Assembly: GCA_937927845.1 (NCBI GenBank)
Contig: CALFXE010000168.1
Span: 1 to 11,086, forward strand
Source of the DNA: an uncultured Paludibacter sp.
GTDB taxonomy: Bacteria > Bacteroidota > Bacteroidia > Bacteroidales > Paludibacteraceae
Direction: 5' to 3'
Length of the DNA stretch: 11,086 nt
Every line of letters starts with the position of its first letter. Position 1 is the first letter of the stretch. This document shows positions 1 to 6,449 of the stretch, in pieces. The position numbers and the translations under genes were made by a program. Below the pieces are notes generated by a model that was not told the DNA's origin, ran no database searches, and saw only the letters and a list, made by a program, of their open reading frames with translations.

Positions 1-1
1 C

Positions 2-205
2 GGAGGTAACCGGTCGTTCGGCATTGTAAAGCGCAACAGTCAAAACGTACGACCGGTGCAAGGCTTCCTGCGCCGCCACTGCAAAAAGAATGATGTTACA
101 GAAACACTTAGAGTGGCGGTATACCCCCGCCCGCAAGTGAGCGTGTCATCCCGAAAGAGCGCAGCGAATGAGGGAACTCCTCTACAGTTGCAGTCGGCAG
201 GATAG
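2..205 (+). CDS. C-terminal fragment of a possible C-type-lectin/DUF1566-like protein, cut by the left edge
   Basis: Frame 2 is open from the window edge to a TAG at 203-205 (67 codons), while the other two forward frames close within 10 codons. The translation near the start includes VKRNSQNVRPVQGF. The ending VRPV followed by a short hydrophobic tail resembles the C-terminus of DUF1566/FGE-like C-type-lectin domains, including many variable proteins of diversity-generating retroelements; that is family memory, not a search result. The last 20 or so residues are translated from a dispersed-type repeat (starting near 144), so the original stop may have been lost or may lie earlier. Base composition (about 53% GC over 1-120) is well above that of the other genes here. 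The reverse strand is also open over part of this stretch but gives nothing recognisable. The N-terminus is outside the window, so the function stays unassigned. Confidence 0.35.
   Translation, partial: GGNRSFGIVKRNSQNVRPVQGFLRRHCKKNDVTETLRVAVYPRPQVSVSSRKSAANEGTPLQLQSAG
9..57. repeat. Perfect 9-bp inverted repeat, 31-nt spacer
   Basis: ACCGGTCGT at 9-17 is the exact reverse complement of ACGACCGGT at 49-57. It lies inside the left-edge open frame, and the right arm covers the VRPV codons. It could form a long-loop stem, but its role is unknown. A second inverted repeat with the same spacer length follows at 73-119. Confidence 0.5.
73..119. repeat. Perfect 8-bp inverted repeat, 31-nt spacer
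   Basis: CCGCCACT at 73-80 pairs exactly with AGTGGCGG at 112-119, extendable by one G-T wobble (72 with 120). It lies just 3' of the VRPV-like codons. No T-tract follows on either strand, so it does not look like an ordinary terminator. Confidence 0.45.
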
Positions 206-266
206 CGAGCAGTGAGGGAACTCCTCTACAGTCGTAGTCGGTCGGATAGCGAAGTGAGGGATCTCC
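144..266. repeat. Short tandem repeat of 42-44 bp built from a TCATCCCGA-type dispersed repeat
   Basis: TGAGGGAACTCCTCTACAGT occurs at 169-188 and again at 213-232. Full units are 169-212 (44 bp) and 213-254 (42 bp), and a third begins at 255 with TGAGGGATCTCCC. The preceding stretch from 144 (GTCATCCCGAAAGAGCGCAG...) is a partial unit. The motif TGTCATCCCGA..GCGCAGCGA..GAGGGATCTC is of a kind I know as a multi-copy intergenic element in bacterial genomes. The copies differ by several substitutions, so this is an ageing array. It is GC-rich and ends where the local composition falls to under 30% GC. Confidence 0.7.
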
Positions 267-365
267 CGATAATACTATCATTGTCTATTTTTACAATAGT
301 TAATAGTTCCATACTTAAAAAGTCAAGATGACTTCATCACCAAATCAATACAAATTCAGTGATTG

Positions 366-398
366 TATTCACCAATTTTAGGGTGTTTTTGGTGAATA
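366..398 (-). terminator. Hairpin downstream of the sorting-domain remnant, possible terminator
   Basis: TATTCACCAA (366-375) and TTGGTGAATA (389-398) form a perfect 10-bp stem with a 13-nt loop. On the minus strand the stem begins 13 nt after the stop codon of the T9SS sorting-domain remnant, the right place for its terminator. No T-tract follows on that strand. A second weaker stem (AATACAA 347-353 with TTGTATT 363-369) overlaps its left arm, so the two could not form together. The rest of 261-411 is AT-rich and holds no gene I can recognise. Confidence 0.35.
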
Positions 399-411
399 GG
401 GGAGTAAGTTA

Positions 412-615
412 TTACTTTTTGATAAATTTGTGCGTGCTGATGCTGTCACCTTGTTTTAGTACGATAAAATAGATGCCTGATGAAAGGTTGGACGCATTGA
501 TAATTATATTTTCAACAAAACTGCCTTGTGTTGATATTTTCCCTGTTACATCCATGATACTGTAATAAGCAAGTTGTTGGGAGCTTGTTTGGATATACAG
601 ATGCTTACGAAATCT
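412..615 (-). pseudogene. Remnant of a T9SS substrate: type A C-terminal sorting domain only
   Basis: Read on the minus strand, 615 to 412 gives 67 residues ending in TAA at 412-414. They include LYIQTSSQQLAYYSIMDVTG, then NASNLSSGIYFIVLKQGD and the basic end THKFIKK. This is the pattern of the type IX secretion (Por) type A sorting domain: a 'Y.I.D..G' strand, 'L..GIY.' near the end, and a Lys-rich terminus. The family's opening YPNP motif and any cargo domain are missing. An in-frame TGA lies immediately upstream at 616-618. In another frame the adjoining bases read AEDFVSICIS, which fits the strand that normally precedes this point, so a frameshift may be part of the decay. There is no plausible start codon apart from one inside the domain. 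The parent protein would have been exported by T9SS and anchored or released at the surface. It is most likely a decaying gene end. Confidence 0.75.
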
Positions 616-659
616 TCAGCCAAACAAGTAATTAATGTTTTTAGTAATTTTCAGCCAAA
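611..659. repeat. Short direct repeat AAT(C/T)TTCAGCCAAA, 35 bp apart
   Basis: The 14-mers at 611-624 and 646-659 differ at one base. They sit exactly where the sorting-domain reading frame breaks (TGA at 616-618), so they may mark a small duplication or slippage event connected with loss of the upstream part of that gene. Confidence 0.45.
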
Positions 660-687
660 AGTTTAACAATAAATATTAAATCTACAA

Positions 688-3498
688 TCATACCACCCCT
701 TTTGTGCATTTATCTACCAAATACACAATTGAAACATAAGGTATTCCGCTATGGGTGTTTAGACCGATTTCGCAGGTGCGACTGTTGCTGTAGCCTACTT
801 TAGCACCGAAATTTTTGACTTGTTGGGGGAGTTTGCGTAAAGCATATTTATTTAGTTCAGGGACGAAAAAGCCCTTGTCGCCGGCAAAACCACAGCACCC
901 TACTTCTTCGGGCACAAGTACGTTGGTGCTACACAGCTTAGCAATTTTGATAAGGGTAGGGGTGAGTCCCATTAAAATACTTGAACAGGTCGTATGTATG
1001 GTTATAGGTTCATCCGTTTGTTCGAAAATAAGTTTGTCGATAAGAAATTTGTCGATAAATTCTACCGGTTCGTATAAATCCATGCCTTTAAGGGTTTGGC
1101 GCATGCGGTGTAAACATGGACTTTGATCGCAAAGTACAGGATATTTACCATTTTCACTTGCTTGTAGAAGTGCTTTTTCTAATTCTGTGGATTTGTAGTC
1201 TGCTATTTCAGGTAAACCCTTACTTTTCCAGATTGTTCCGCAACAAAGTTTATTTATCTTTTCTGGAAAAATCACTTCGTAGCCTGCTTTATTCAAGAAT
1301 GTTACCATTTTTCTTGCTAATGGCACCTGCTCCGGATCATTGGCTGAGACTCCCATAATCTGGTTAAGGCAACTTGGGAAATAGACTACTTTTAAATCTG
1401 ATTTAGGCTGAGTGAAAGACTTAATCTTTGGCATTGTCTTGGGTAAAGTTGATGTCCATAATGGGATTGATTTACCGCTAAGTTTATGAATGGTTTCGCC
1501 TAATTTATCTACGTTTTTATTGCCTATAACCACACGAGCTGCATTTGCACCGACAAGAGCGGTTTTTAATGAAAACTTCACAGCACTGAAATGCTCGGCT
1601 GTCCATTTGCCAATATGTTGATTGACAGGGTGTAGTTTATTGTTTTGCGACCTTAAATATCGTATGTAATCTCCAACGTCAATATTTACCGGACATGAAG
1701 TTGCACACAGTCCGTCACCGGCACAGGTTTGTTCACCATCATAAACAAAAGCAGCTTCAAGCTCTTTTAGTAATTGAGGATTTTCTCCGGTATTTTTCAG
1801 ACGAGTTATTTCACGCTGTACTATAATACGCTGTCGAGATGAAAGTGTAAAGCCCCAACTCAAGCAATTTACTTCGCAAAAGCCACATTCAATACATTTG
1901 TCGATAATCTCATGAGTTTCAGGCAGTGGCTTGATGTTTTTTAAATAGCACTTAGGATCATCATTGAAGATAACACCGGGATTGAAGATATTTTCAGGAT
2001 CGAATAATTGTTTAATATCTTTCATTATTTCAAAAACCACATCGCCCCATTCACGACTTACAAAAGGTGCCATGTTTCTTCCTGTTCCATGTTCTGCTTT
2101 CAATGAACCATCGTATTTATCAACCACTAAATCAACTACTTCATTCATCATCTTCTCGTATTGTGCAACTGCTTCTCCATTGTCGAACGATTGATTAAGA
2201 ATAAAATGATAGTTGCCATCTAAAGCATGACCGTAAATTACCGCTTCATTATAGCCGTTTCTATCAAGAATACCACGCAAATCCTCAATGGCATCAGCAA
2301 ATTTATTGATTGGAAACGCTACATCTTCAATCAAACAGGTAGTGCCTATTGGTCGTGTACCTCCAACTTTAGGGAAAATACCCGAACGCATAGTCCAATA
2401 TGCATTAGAAACAGATTCGTCTGTAGTAAATTGAACCGGATATAGAGTCTTAAACTGAGAAATTATAGTGTTGACTTTTGATGTAAATTCGGCTAACTCA
2501 TGCTCGTTATTTGCTTCAATTTTAATCAACATTCCTGATGCTTTTTCAGGAAGGTCTTTCAGAGGTAGGGAAGGAGAGTCGTCCTCAACCGATTTCAATG
2601 CTTTCCTGTCGAAAAACTCAACTGCTCTTACTGGTGATTTCTGTAATGCGATGACAAGTTCGTTAGCTGTTCGCGCATCTTCGAAGAAAAGCATTGCATT
2701 AGCTTTAAATTCCATATCGATAGTGGTTTTCATATCCACTTCTGAAAGAAATGCAAGTGTACCCTCTGAACCAACTATAAGGCGCGTAATAATATCAAAA
2801 GGATCGTCCCACTCAACCAAAGGAAGAATGTTCAGTCCCGTTACATTTTTGATGGAATATTTTCGTTTTATGCGTTCAACAAGTGATTTGTCAGAACGTA
2901 TTCTGTCTCTTAATTCCTCTATGCAATTGATAAATTGCGCATGTGATTTACGAAATGCTTGTTTGCTTTCTTCGTCACCTGTATCTAATAAAGTACCATC
3001 AGCTAATATCAGACGTGCAGAAATAATCATCCTGTAACTATTTTCATGCACACCGCAACTCATGCCGGCAGCGTTATTCTGCACTATTCCTCCAACCATT
3101 GCTGATTTCACAGAAGCAGGGTCGGGCGGAAATCTCTTACCGAATGGTTTTAGTATCTGATTGACCCTTTGTCCGATTATTCCGGGTTGCAGTCGAATAG
3201 ATTCAGCATTTTCTCCAATCGTATATTTCTCCCAATTTTTTCCGGCAATTACTAATACTGAATCACTGATTGCTTGTCCGGATAGACTTGTACCGGCAGC
3301 CCTAAAAGTTAGGGGCACTCTATGTTTTTGTGCAGCTTTGACAATAGCAATTATTTCATCTTCATTTTCAGTATGAATAATCACCTGAGGTATCAGACGA
3401 TAAAATCCCGCATCCGTACCCCATGCCAATCTACGCATGTAATCAGTTTGAATGCGATTAGGAGAGATGTTTATGTCATGTAAAAAACTCTGTATCAT
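688..3498 (-). CDS. FAD- and Fe-S-binding D-2-hydroxyacid dehydrogenase (D-lactate/glycolate oxidase type, GlcD-GlpC fusion)
   Basis: The product (936 aa) should oxidise a D-2-hydroxyacid such as D-lactate, glycolate or D-2-hydroxyglutarate and pass electrons through Fe-S clusters towards the quinone pool. The N-terminal half is a PCMH-type FAD domain followed by the FAD-oxidase C domain: RAAGTSLSGQA (66-76), PPDPAS and GGIVQNNAAG (124-144), YGHALDGNYHF (422-432), EHGTGRNM (469-476). A ferredoxin-like section follows. It has C535, C538, C541 and C545, then CAGDGLCATSCP with C592, C598 and C602, the short cysteine set I associate with this family. Two CCG domains end it: KLCCG (750-754) and GCCGFAGDKGF (867-877). 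I chose the ATG at 3496-3498. The frame extends to a TTG at 3558, but those 20 residues come entirely from an octamer repeat, and the family normally starts shortly before RRLAWGTDA. It is a single gene, 263 bp from its neighbour. The exact substrate cannot be decided from sequence. Confidence 0.9.
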   Translation of the reverse strand: MIQSFLHDINISPNRIQTDYMRRLAWGTDAGFYRLIPQVIIHTENEDEIIAIVKAAQKHRVPLTFRAAGTSLSGQAISDSVLVIAGKNWEKYTIGENAESIRLQPGIIGQRVNQILKPFGKRFPPDPASVKSAMVGGIVQNNAAGMSCGVHENSYRMIISARLILADGTLLDTGDEESKQAFRKSHAQFINCIEELRDRIRSDKSLVERIKRKYSIKNVTGLNILPLVEWDDPFDIITRLIVGSEGTLAFLSEVDMKTTIDMEFKANAMLFFEDARTANELVIALQKSPVRAVEFFDRKALKSVEDDSPSLPLKDLPEKASGMLIKIEANNEHELAEFTSKVNTIISQFKTLYPVQFTTDESVSNAYWTMRSGIFPKVGGTRPIGTTCLIEDVAFPINKFADAIEDLRGILDRNGYNEAVIYGHALDGNYHFILNQSFDNGEAVAQYEKMMNEVVDLVVDKYDGSLKAEHGTGRNMAPFVSREWGDVVFEIMKDIKQLFDPENIFNPGVIFNDDPKCYLKNIKPLPETHEIIDKCIECGFCEVNCLSWGFTLSSRQRIIVQREITRLKNTGENPQLLKELEAAFVYDGEQTCAGDGLCATSCPVNIDVGDYIRYLRSQNNKLHPVNQHIGKWTAEHFSAVKFSLKTALVGANAARVVIGNKNVDKLGETIHKLSGKSIPLWTSTLPKTMPKIKSFTQPKSDLKVVYFPSCLNQIMGVSANDPEQVPLARKMVTFLNKAGYEVIFPEKINKLCCGTIWKSKGLPEIADYKSTELEKALLQASENGKYPVLCDQSPCLHRMRQTLKGMDLYEPVEFIDKFLIDKLIFEQTDEPITIHTTCSSILMGLTPTLIKIAKLCSTNVLVPEEVGCCGFAGDKGFFVPELNKYALRKLPQQVKNFGAKVGYSNSRTCEIGLNTHSGIPYVSIVYLVDKCTKGVV

Positions 3499-3504
3499 GT
3501 GTTT

Positions 3505-3596
3505 AATGTGCCTGTTAATGTGAGAATGTGCCAATGTGAGAATATGCCAATATGCCAATGTGCCAATATGCCAATGTGCTAATATGTTAATATGCC
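3505..3596. repeat. Octamer tandem repeat (AATRTGCC) upstream of the dehydrogenase start
   Basis: Ten contiguous 8-bp units run from 3517 to 3596 (AATGTGAG, AATGTGCC, AATGTGAG, AATATGCC, AATATGCC, AATGTGCC, AATATGCC, AATGTGCT, AATATGTT, AATATGCC). One further unit lies at 3505-3512 after a 4-bp interruption. The array begins 7 bp upstream of the ATG at 3498, so it occupies the leader or promoter of the dehydrogenase gene. Similar NNTTGGCACATTGG-like arrays are, as far as I recall, scattered in intergenic DNA of Bacteroidota. Copy-number change would alter leader length but not the protein, provided the ATG at 3498 is used. Confidence 0.85.
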
Positions 3597-3655
3597 AATG
3601 TTTAATGATACGCTGCTATGCGGCTCATACTTCTTAACATTAACTTATCATTGTT

Positions 3656-3691
3656 AATCAACTAAATCATATGAATCAACTAAATCATATG
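3656..3691. repeat. Two perfect copies of an 18-bp direct repeat
   Basis: AATCAACTAAATCATATG occurs at 3656-3673 and 3674-3691 back to back, and AATCATA (3692-3698) starts an incomplete third. It lies in the 263-bp space between the alkaline phosphatase stop and the dehydrogenase start. It could be a duplicated binding site for the dehydrogenase promoter or simply a slippage product. I see no clear TAnnTTTG box in this gap on the minus strand. Confidence 0.75.
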
Positions 3692-3761
3692 AATCATAGT
3701 CCAGACGATATATTTAAGTTTACATCTCTCCTACCTAACCTACATCAATTAATGGAGTTTG

Positions 3762-4820
3762 TTACTTCAACTTCAATAATTTAGCAATTTTTTCTTTAAA
3801 TGATGAGTTTTCCATGAAACCTGTAAACTCTTCAGCACCAGGTCCGAAGGCAAAAACGGGAACAACAATTCCTGAATGTCCTCCTGTGGTATATTTTGCT
3901 TTAACTTCGCCTTTCTCAAGACTTCCACTCGGCATGGTTAATCCGCCGGTTTCATGATCAGCAGTAATGATTATTAAAGTCTTACCGTCTTTTTTTGCAA
4001 ATTCTAAAACTTTACTAATCGTTTTATCAAAGTCAATCATTTCTCTGTTAGAAAACTCAACGTCATTTGAATGGTTACCCCAGTCGATTTGAGAGCCTTC
4101 AATCATTAAGAAAAAGCCTTTCTTATTCGATTTTAGGATATTCAATGCAGTAGAAGTTGCATCAGGAAGCATATCACCTCTATCAGGCATTGCAGCGGGA
4201 TGTCCATCAGTAACCAAACCAGCTAATTTACCTGATTTTACTTTCTTGACTTCATCCATATTGTTTGCAATTTGATAATCTTTTGCTTTTAATTCATCTA
4301 TAAGATTGCGACCATCCTTACGTTTTTCAAAATACTTTCTTCCTCCTCCGATAAATACATCAACATCGGTTTTCAAAAAATCGGCAGCAATTTCTTCTTC
4401 CATGCCTCTGTTAATTTGATGTGCAATATAAGATGCAGGTGTAGCATGTGTTACAGCACAGGAGACTACTATTCCTGTAGCTAATCCGTTTCTGTCAGCT
4501 TGCTCCAATATAGTCTCAACTTTTGTAGAATCAGGATTCATACCTATCATTCCGTTTCTGGTCTTTATGCCTGATGATAAAGCTGTTCCACCGGCAGCAG
4601 AGTCGGTAGTAAAATTGTCATAACTATAGGTCTTTGAAAAACCTACATGTTTAAATTGTTCTAATGTTAGAGTGTTACCATTAGCTACCATTCCGGCATA
4701 TACTTGGGCAATTCCCATTCCGTCACCTATAAGAAAAACTACATTTTTAGGTTTTGGAGCTGCTGTTACAGACAAAACTAATAATAGTACCGTAAATAAT
4801 AAAATTGTTTTTTTACTCAT
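3762..4820 (-). CDS. phoA: Secreted PhoA-family alkaline phosphatase
   Basis: The product hydrolyses phosphate monoesters outside the cytoplasm to release inorganic phosphate. An N-terminal signal peptide (KK followed by a hydrophobic run, cleavage near VTA-AP at 18-22) sends it to the periplasm or beyond. The metal and catalytic set of the family is complete: D33 in IGDGMG, nucleophile S74 in TTDSAAGG, H125 and T127 in THATPAS, E241, D246 and H250 in EGSQIDWGNH, D288-H289 in TADHETGG, and H315 in TGGHSG. At 352 aa it is compact compared with E. coli PhoA (about 450 precursor residues). H125 stands where E. coli has D153 and W247 where it has K328, so metal preference may differ from the E. 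coli enzyme. It is the last gene of the parA-led cluster, 27 bp after the MerR gene, so it is probably co-transcribed. Other PhoA-fold phosphatases are possible, but the TDSAAGGTA motif favours a monoesterase. Confidence 0.92.
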   Translation of the reverse strand: MSKKTILLFTVLLLVLSVTAAPKPKNVVFLIGDGMGIAQVYAGMVANGNTLTLEQFKHVGFSKTYSYDNFTTDSAAGGTALSSGIKTRNGMIGMNPDSTKVETILEQADRNGLATGIVVSCAVTHATPASYIAHQINRGMEEEIAADFLKTDVDVFIGGGRKYFEKRKDGRNLIDELKAKDYQIANNMDEVKKVKSGKLAGLVTDGHPAAMPDRGDMLPDATSTALNILKSNKKGFFLMIEGSQIDWGNHSNDVEFSNREMIDFDKTISKVLEFAKKDGKTLIIITADHETGGLTMPSGSLEKGEVKAKYTTGGHSGIVVPVFAFGPGAEEFTGFMENSSFKEKIAKLLKLK

Positions 4821-4847
4821 GTTATGATGTTTAAATGATTAGTATAA

Positions 4848-5165
4848 TTATTCGAGAGCTTTAGAAATTCCTTTCAGTTCAACTCTCAATCTTTTTAAAC
4901 GTTCAACTAACTCTTGTTGTTTAGCTATGCTGTCTTTTTTTTGACCTAATTTATTTTTTGCACCTTCCAGTGTAAGGTTCTGTTCGTTCACTAAATACAT
5001 GATTTGCTTAACCAAATCAATATCTTCTTTAGTATAGAAACGTGTCCCTTTATCATTGCGCTTAGGTTTAAGCTGTTTAAATTCTTTTTCCCAGAAACGC
5101 AGATTTGAAGCGTTTATTTCTAATAGTTTAGAGACTTCTGCTATTGAATAATAAAGCTTTTCCAT
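4848..5165 (-). CDS. Small MerR-type transcriptional regulator
   Basis: A 105-aa protein with a MerR-type winged helix-turn-helix: YYSIAEVSKLLEINASNLRF (5-24) is the helix-turn-helix, FWEKEF (24-29) leads into the wing, and RNDKGTRFYTKEDI (36-49) is the wing. TLEGAKNKL (65-73) is the usual helix after the DNA-binding part. Residues 76-104 form a charged, Leu-spaced helix likely to make the antiparallel dimer coiled coil. There is no C-terminal effector domain and no cysteine at all, so it is not a metal-sensing MerR of the classic kind. Its ligand is unknown. It lies 9 bp after the transglycosylase and 27 bp before phoA. It may regulate this cluster or an unlinked target. MerR proteins typically bind palindromes in over-long promoter spacers, but none could be assigned here. 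Confidence 0.9.
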   Translation of the reverse strand: MEKLYYSIAEVSKLLEINASNLRFWEKEFKQLKPKRNDKGTRFYTKEDIDLVKQIMYLVNEQNLTLEGAKNKLGQKKDSIAKQQELVERLKRLRVELKGISKALE

Positions 5166-5174
5166 AAGTAGAAT

Positions 5175-6443
5175 TTAAGTCTTGTGAATTTTAATTTTTT
5201 GTCCCGGACGAATCATAGAACCATGAATATTATTCCATTGTCTGATGCGGGATACTGATACACCATATCGGGCGGCTATACTGCTCAAAGTCTGCCCGCT
5301 TTTTACTGTATGATATATAATTTTAGAGTTAGATTGTGCAACCGACTGTGATGCAATATTTATCTCAGATCTTCGATTGTTAATCAGCGAATCAGCTTTG
5401 TATGCTGCAATATCACTCATTTTATCTATAAACATGCCGGTGATTTGCATTGGTAGAACCACCGCATAAGGTTTTATATCACCCGGAATTATCTCCCTCC
5501 TGTATTGAGGATTCATCATTTTTATTTGCTCTTTAGGGATGTTTAAAACATATGAAATCTGGTCGAAATGAATACGTTGGTTAATCATTACCGTATCAAC
5601 AGCTTTTGGAAAATCAATCGATGATTTACAAATATTATGAGCATTTGCATAGTTCATTGCATAATTGGCAGCAATGAAAATAGGAACATACCCTCGTGTT
5701 TCGGTCGGCAGAAAAGGATATATCGCCCAATAGTCTTGTTTACCGCCTGCTCTTCGGATTGCTTTATTTACATTACCCGGACCACAGTTATATGCTGCAA
5801 TCACCAAATGCCAGTCACCATAAATATCATATAAGTCTTTTAAGTATTTTACAGCAGCATGAGTAGATTTGTAAGGGTCCATTCTTTCATCAACTAAGCT
5901 ATTGATTTCCAATCCGTACATTTTACCGGTAGTAGACATAAATTGCCACAGTCCGGATGCACCTGCACGCGAAATAGCTGTTGGATTTAAAGCAGATTCT
6001 ATTACAGGCAGATATCGCAGTTCGATAGGAAGTTTGTTTTTATCAAGAACTTGCTCGAACAATCTAAAATAATAATCACCGAGACTTAACAAGTAACCCA
6101 CTTGATTTCTTCTTTTTATAGTATATAAATCAATAAAGGAACGCACATTATTATTAAAAGGCATTTCCATTACGCAAGGCATAAGCCTTAATCTTTTACT
6201 TACAACAGAATCAGGTACATAATAATCAAAATGAGTTGAGTCACAATGATGCGTCTTTGCATTGCTTACATACCAATTTGTAAGCATATGGTCGAGAGCA
6301 TAGCTTACCTCATCAGGTACGAGAATGGAATCGTTTATTATTATTATTTCTCTGTTGTCATTCAAGATAGATAAATCTGATTGAGCAGATAGATGAATAC
6401 ATTGTATTACAAAAACAAAAAATAAAATCTTTTTCAAAAACAT
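5175..6443 (-). CDS. mltD: MltD-like membrane-bound/periplasmic lytic transglycosylase with LysM
   Basis: This enzyme should cleave the MurNAc-GlcNAc bond of peptidoglycan to leave 1,6-anhydroMurNAc ends, remodelling the wall in the periplasm. Residues 1-21 are a signal peptide (MFLKKILFFVFV...LSAQ) without a lipobox. The SLT goose-lysozyme-type domain spans about 125-245: ELRYLPVIESALNP with catalytic E149, AGASGLWQFM (160-169), and AAYNCGPGNV (216-225), all three family motifs. The region 290-335 resembles a degenerate cell-wall-binding segment (VLNIPKEQIKMMNPQYRR), and one clear LysM follows (YHTVKSGQTLSSIAARYGVS, 377-396, continuing to 419). The total of 422 aa suits an MltD with a single recognisable LysM. 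It starts 6 bp after the DUF5683 gene, with AAAGG just before the ATG. In the Bacteroidota this enzyme commonly follows parAB-DUF5683, which ties wall turnover to segregation. Confidence 0.93.
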   Translation of the reverse strand: MFLKKILFFVFVIQCIHLSAQSDLSILNDNREIIIINDSILVPDEVSYALDHMLTNWYVSNAKTHHCDSTHFDYYVPDSVVSKRLRLMPCVMEMPFNNNVRSFIDLYTIKRRNQVGYLLSLGDYYFRLFEQVLDKNKLPIELRYLPVIESALNPTAISRAGASGLWQFMSTTGKMYGLEINSLVDERMDPYKSTHAAVKYLKDLYDIYGDWHLVIAAYNCGPGNVNKAIRRAGGKQDYWAIYPFLPTETRGYVPIFIAANYAMNYANAHNICKSSIDFPKAVDTVMINQRIHFDQISYVLNIPKEQIKMMNPQYRREIIPGDIKPYAVVLPMQITGMFIDKMSDIAAYKADSLINNRRSEINIASQSVAQSNSKIIYHTVKSGQTLSSIAARYGVSVSRIRQWNNIHGSMIRPGQKIKIHKT

Positions 6444-6449
6444 CCTTTA

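Noticed and set aside
347..398. Overlapping stems suggesting a riboswitch or attenuator
   Set aside because: The stems lie downstream of a gene remnant in AT-rich DNA, with no gene for them to control, and the second stem is weak. A decayed terminator is the simpler reading.
592..602. Apparent missing cysteine in the second Fe-S motif of the dehydrogenase (protein residues 592-602)
   Set aside because: The CAGDGLCATSCP arrangement is, as far as I recall, the normal form in this FAD/Fe-S dehydrogenase family, so it is not evidence of a lost cluster.
2468..3037. Long plus-strand open frame (189 codons) within the dehydrogenase
   Set aside because: It is an antisense shadow of the FAD domain with low-complexity Ser-rich content and no motif. 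The opposite strand has conserved residues throughout.
3499..3558. In-frame N-terminal extension of the dehydrogenase from a TTG at 3558
   Set aside because: The added 20 residues are a translation of the octamer repeat, and the family begins close to the ATG at 3498, which is the better start.
3505..3698. Possible CRISPR array in the repeat-rich gap
   Set aside because: The units are contiguous 8-bp and 18-bp repeats with no unique spacers and no cas genes.
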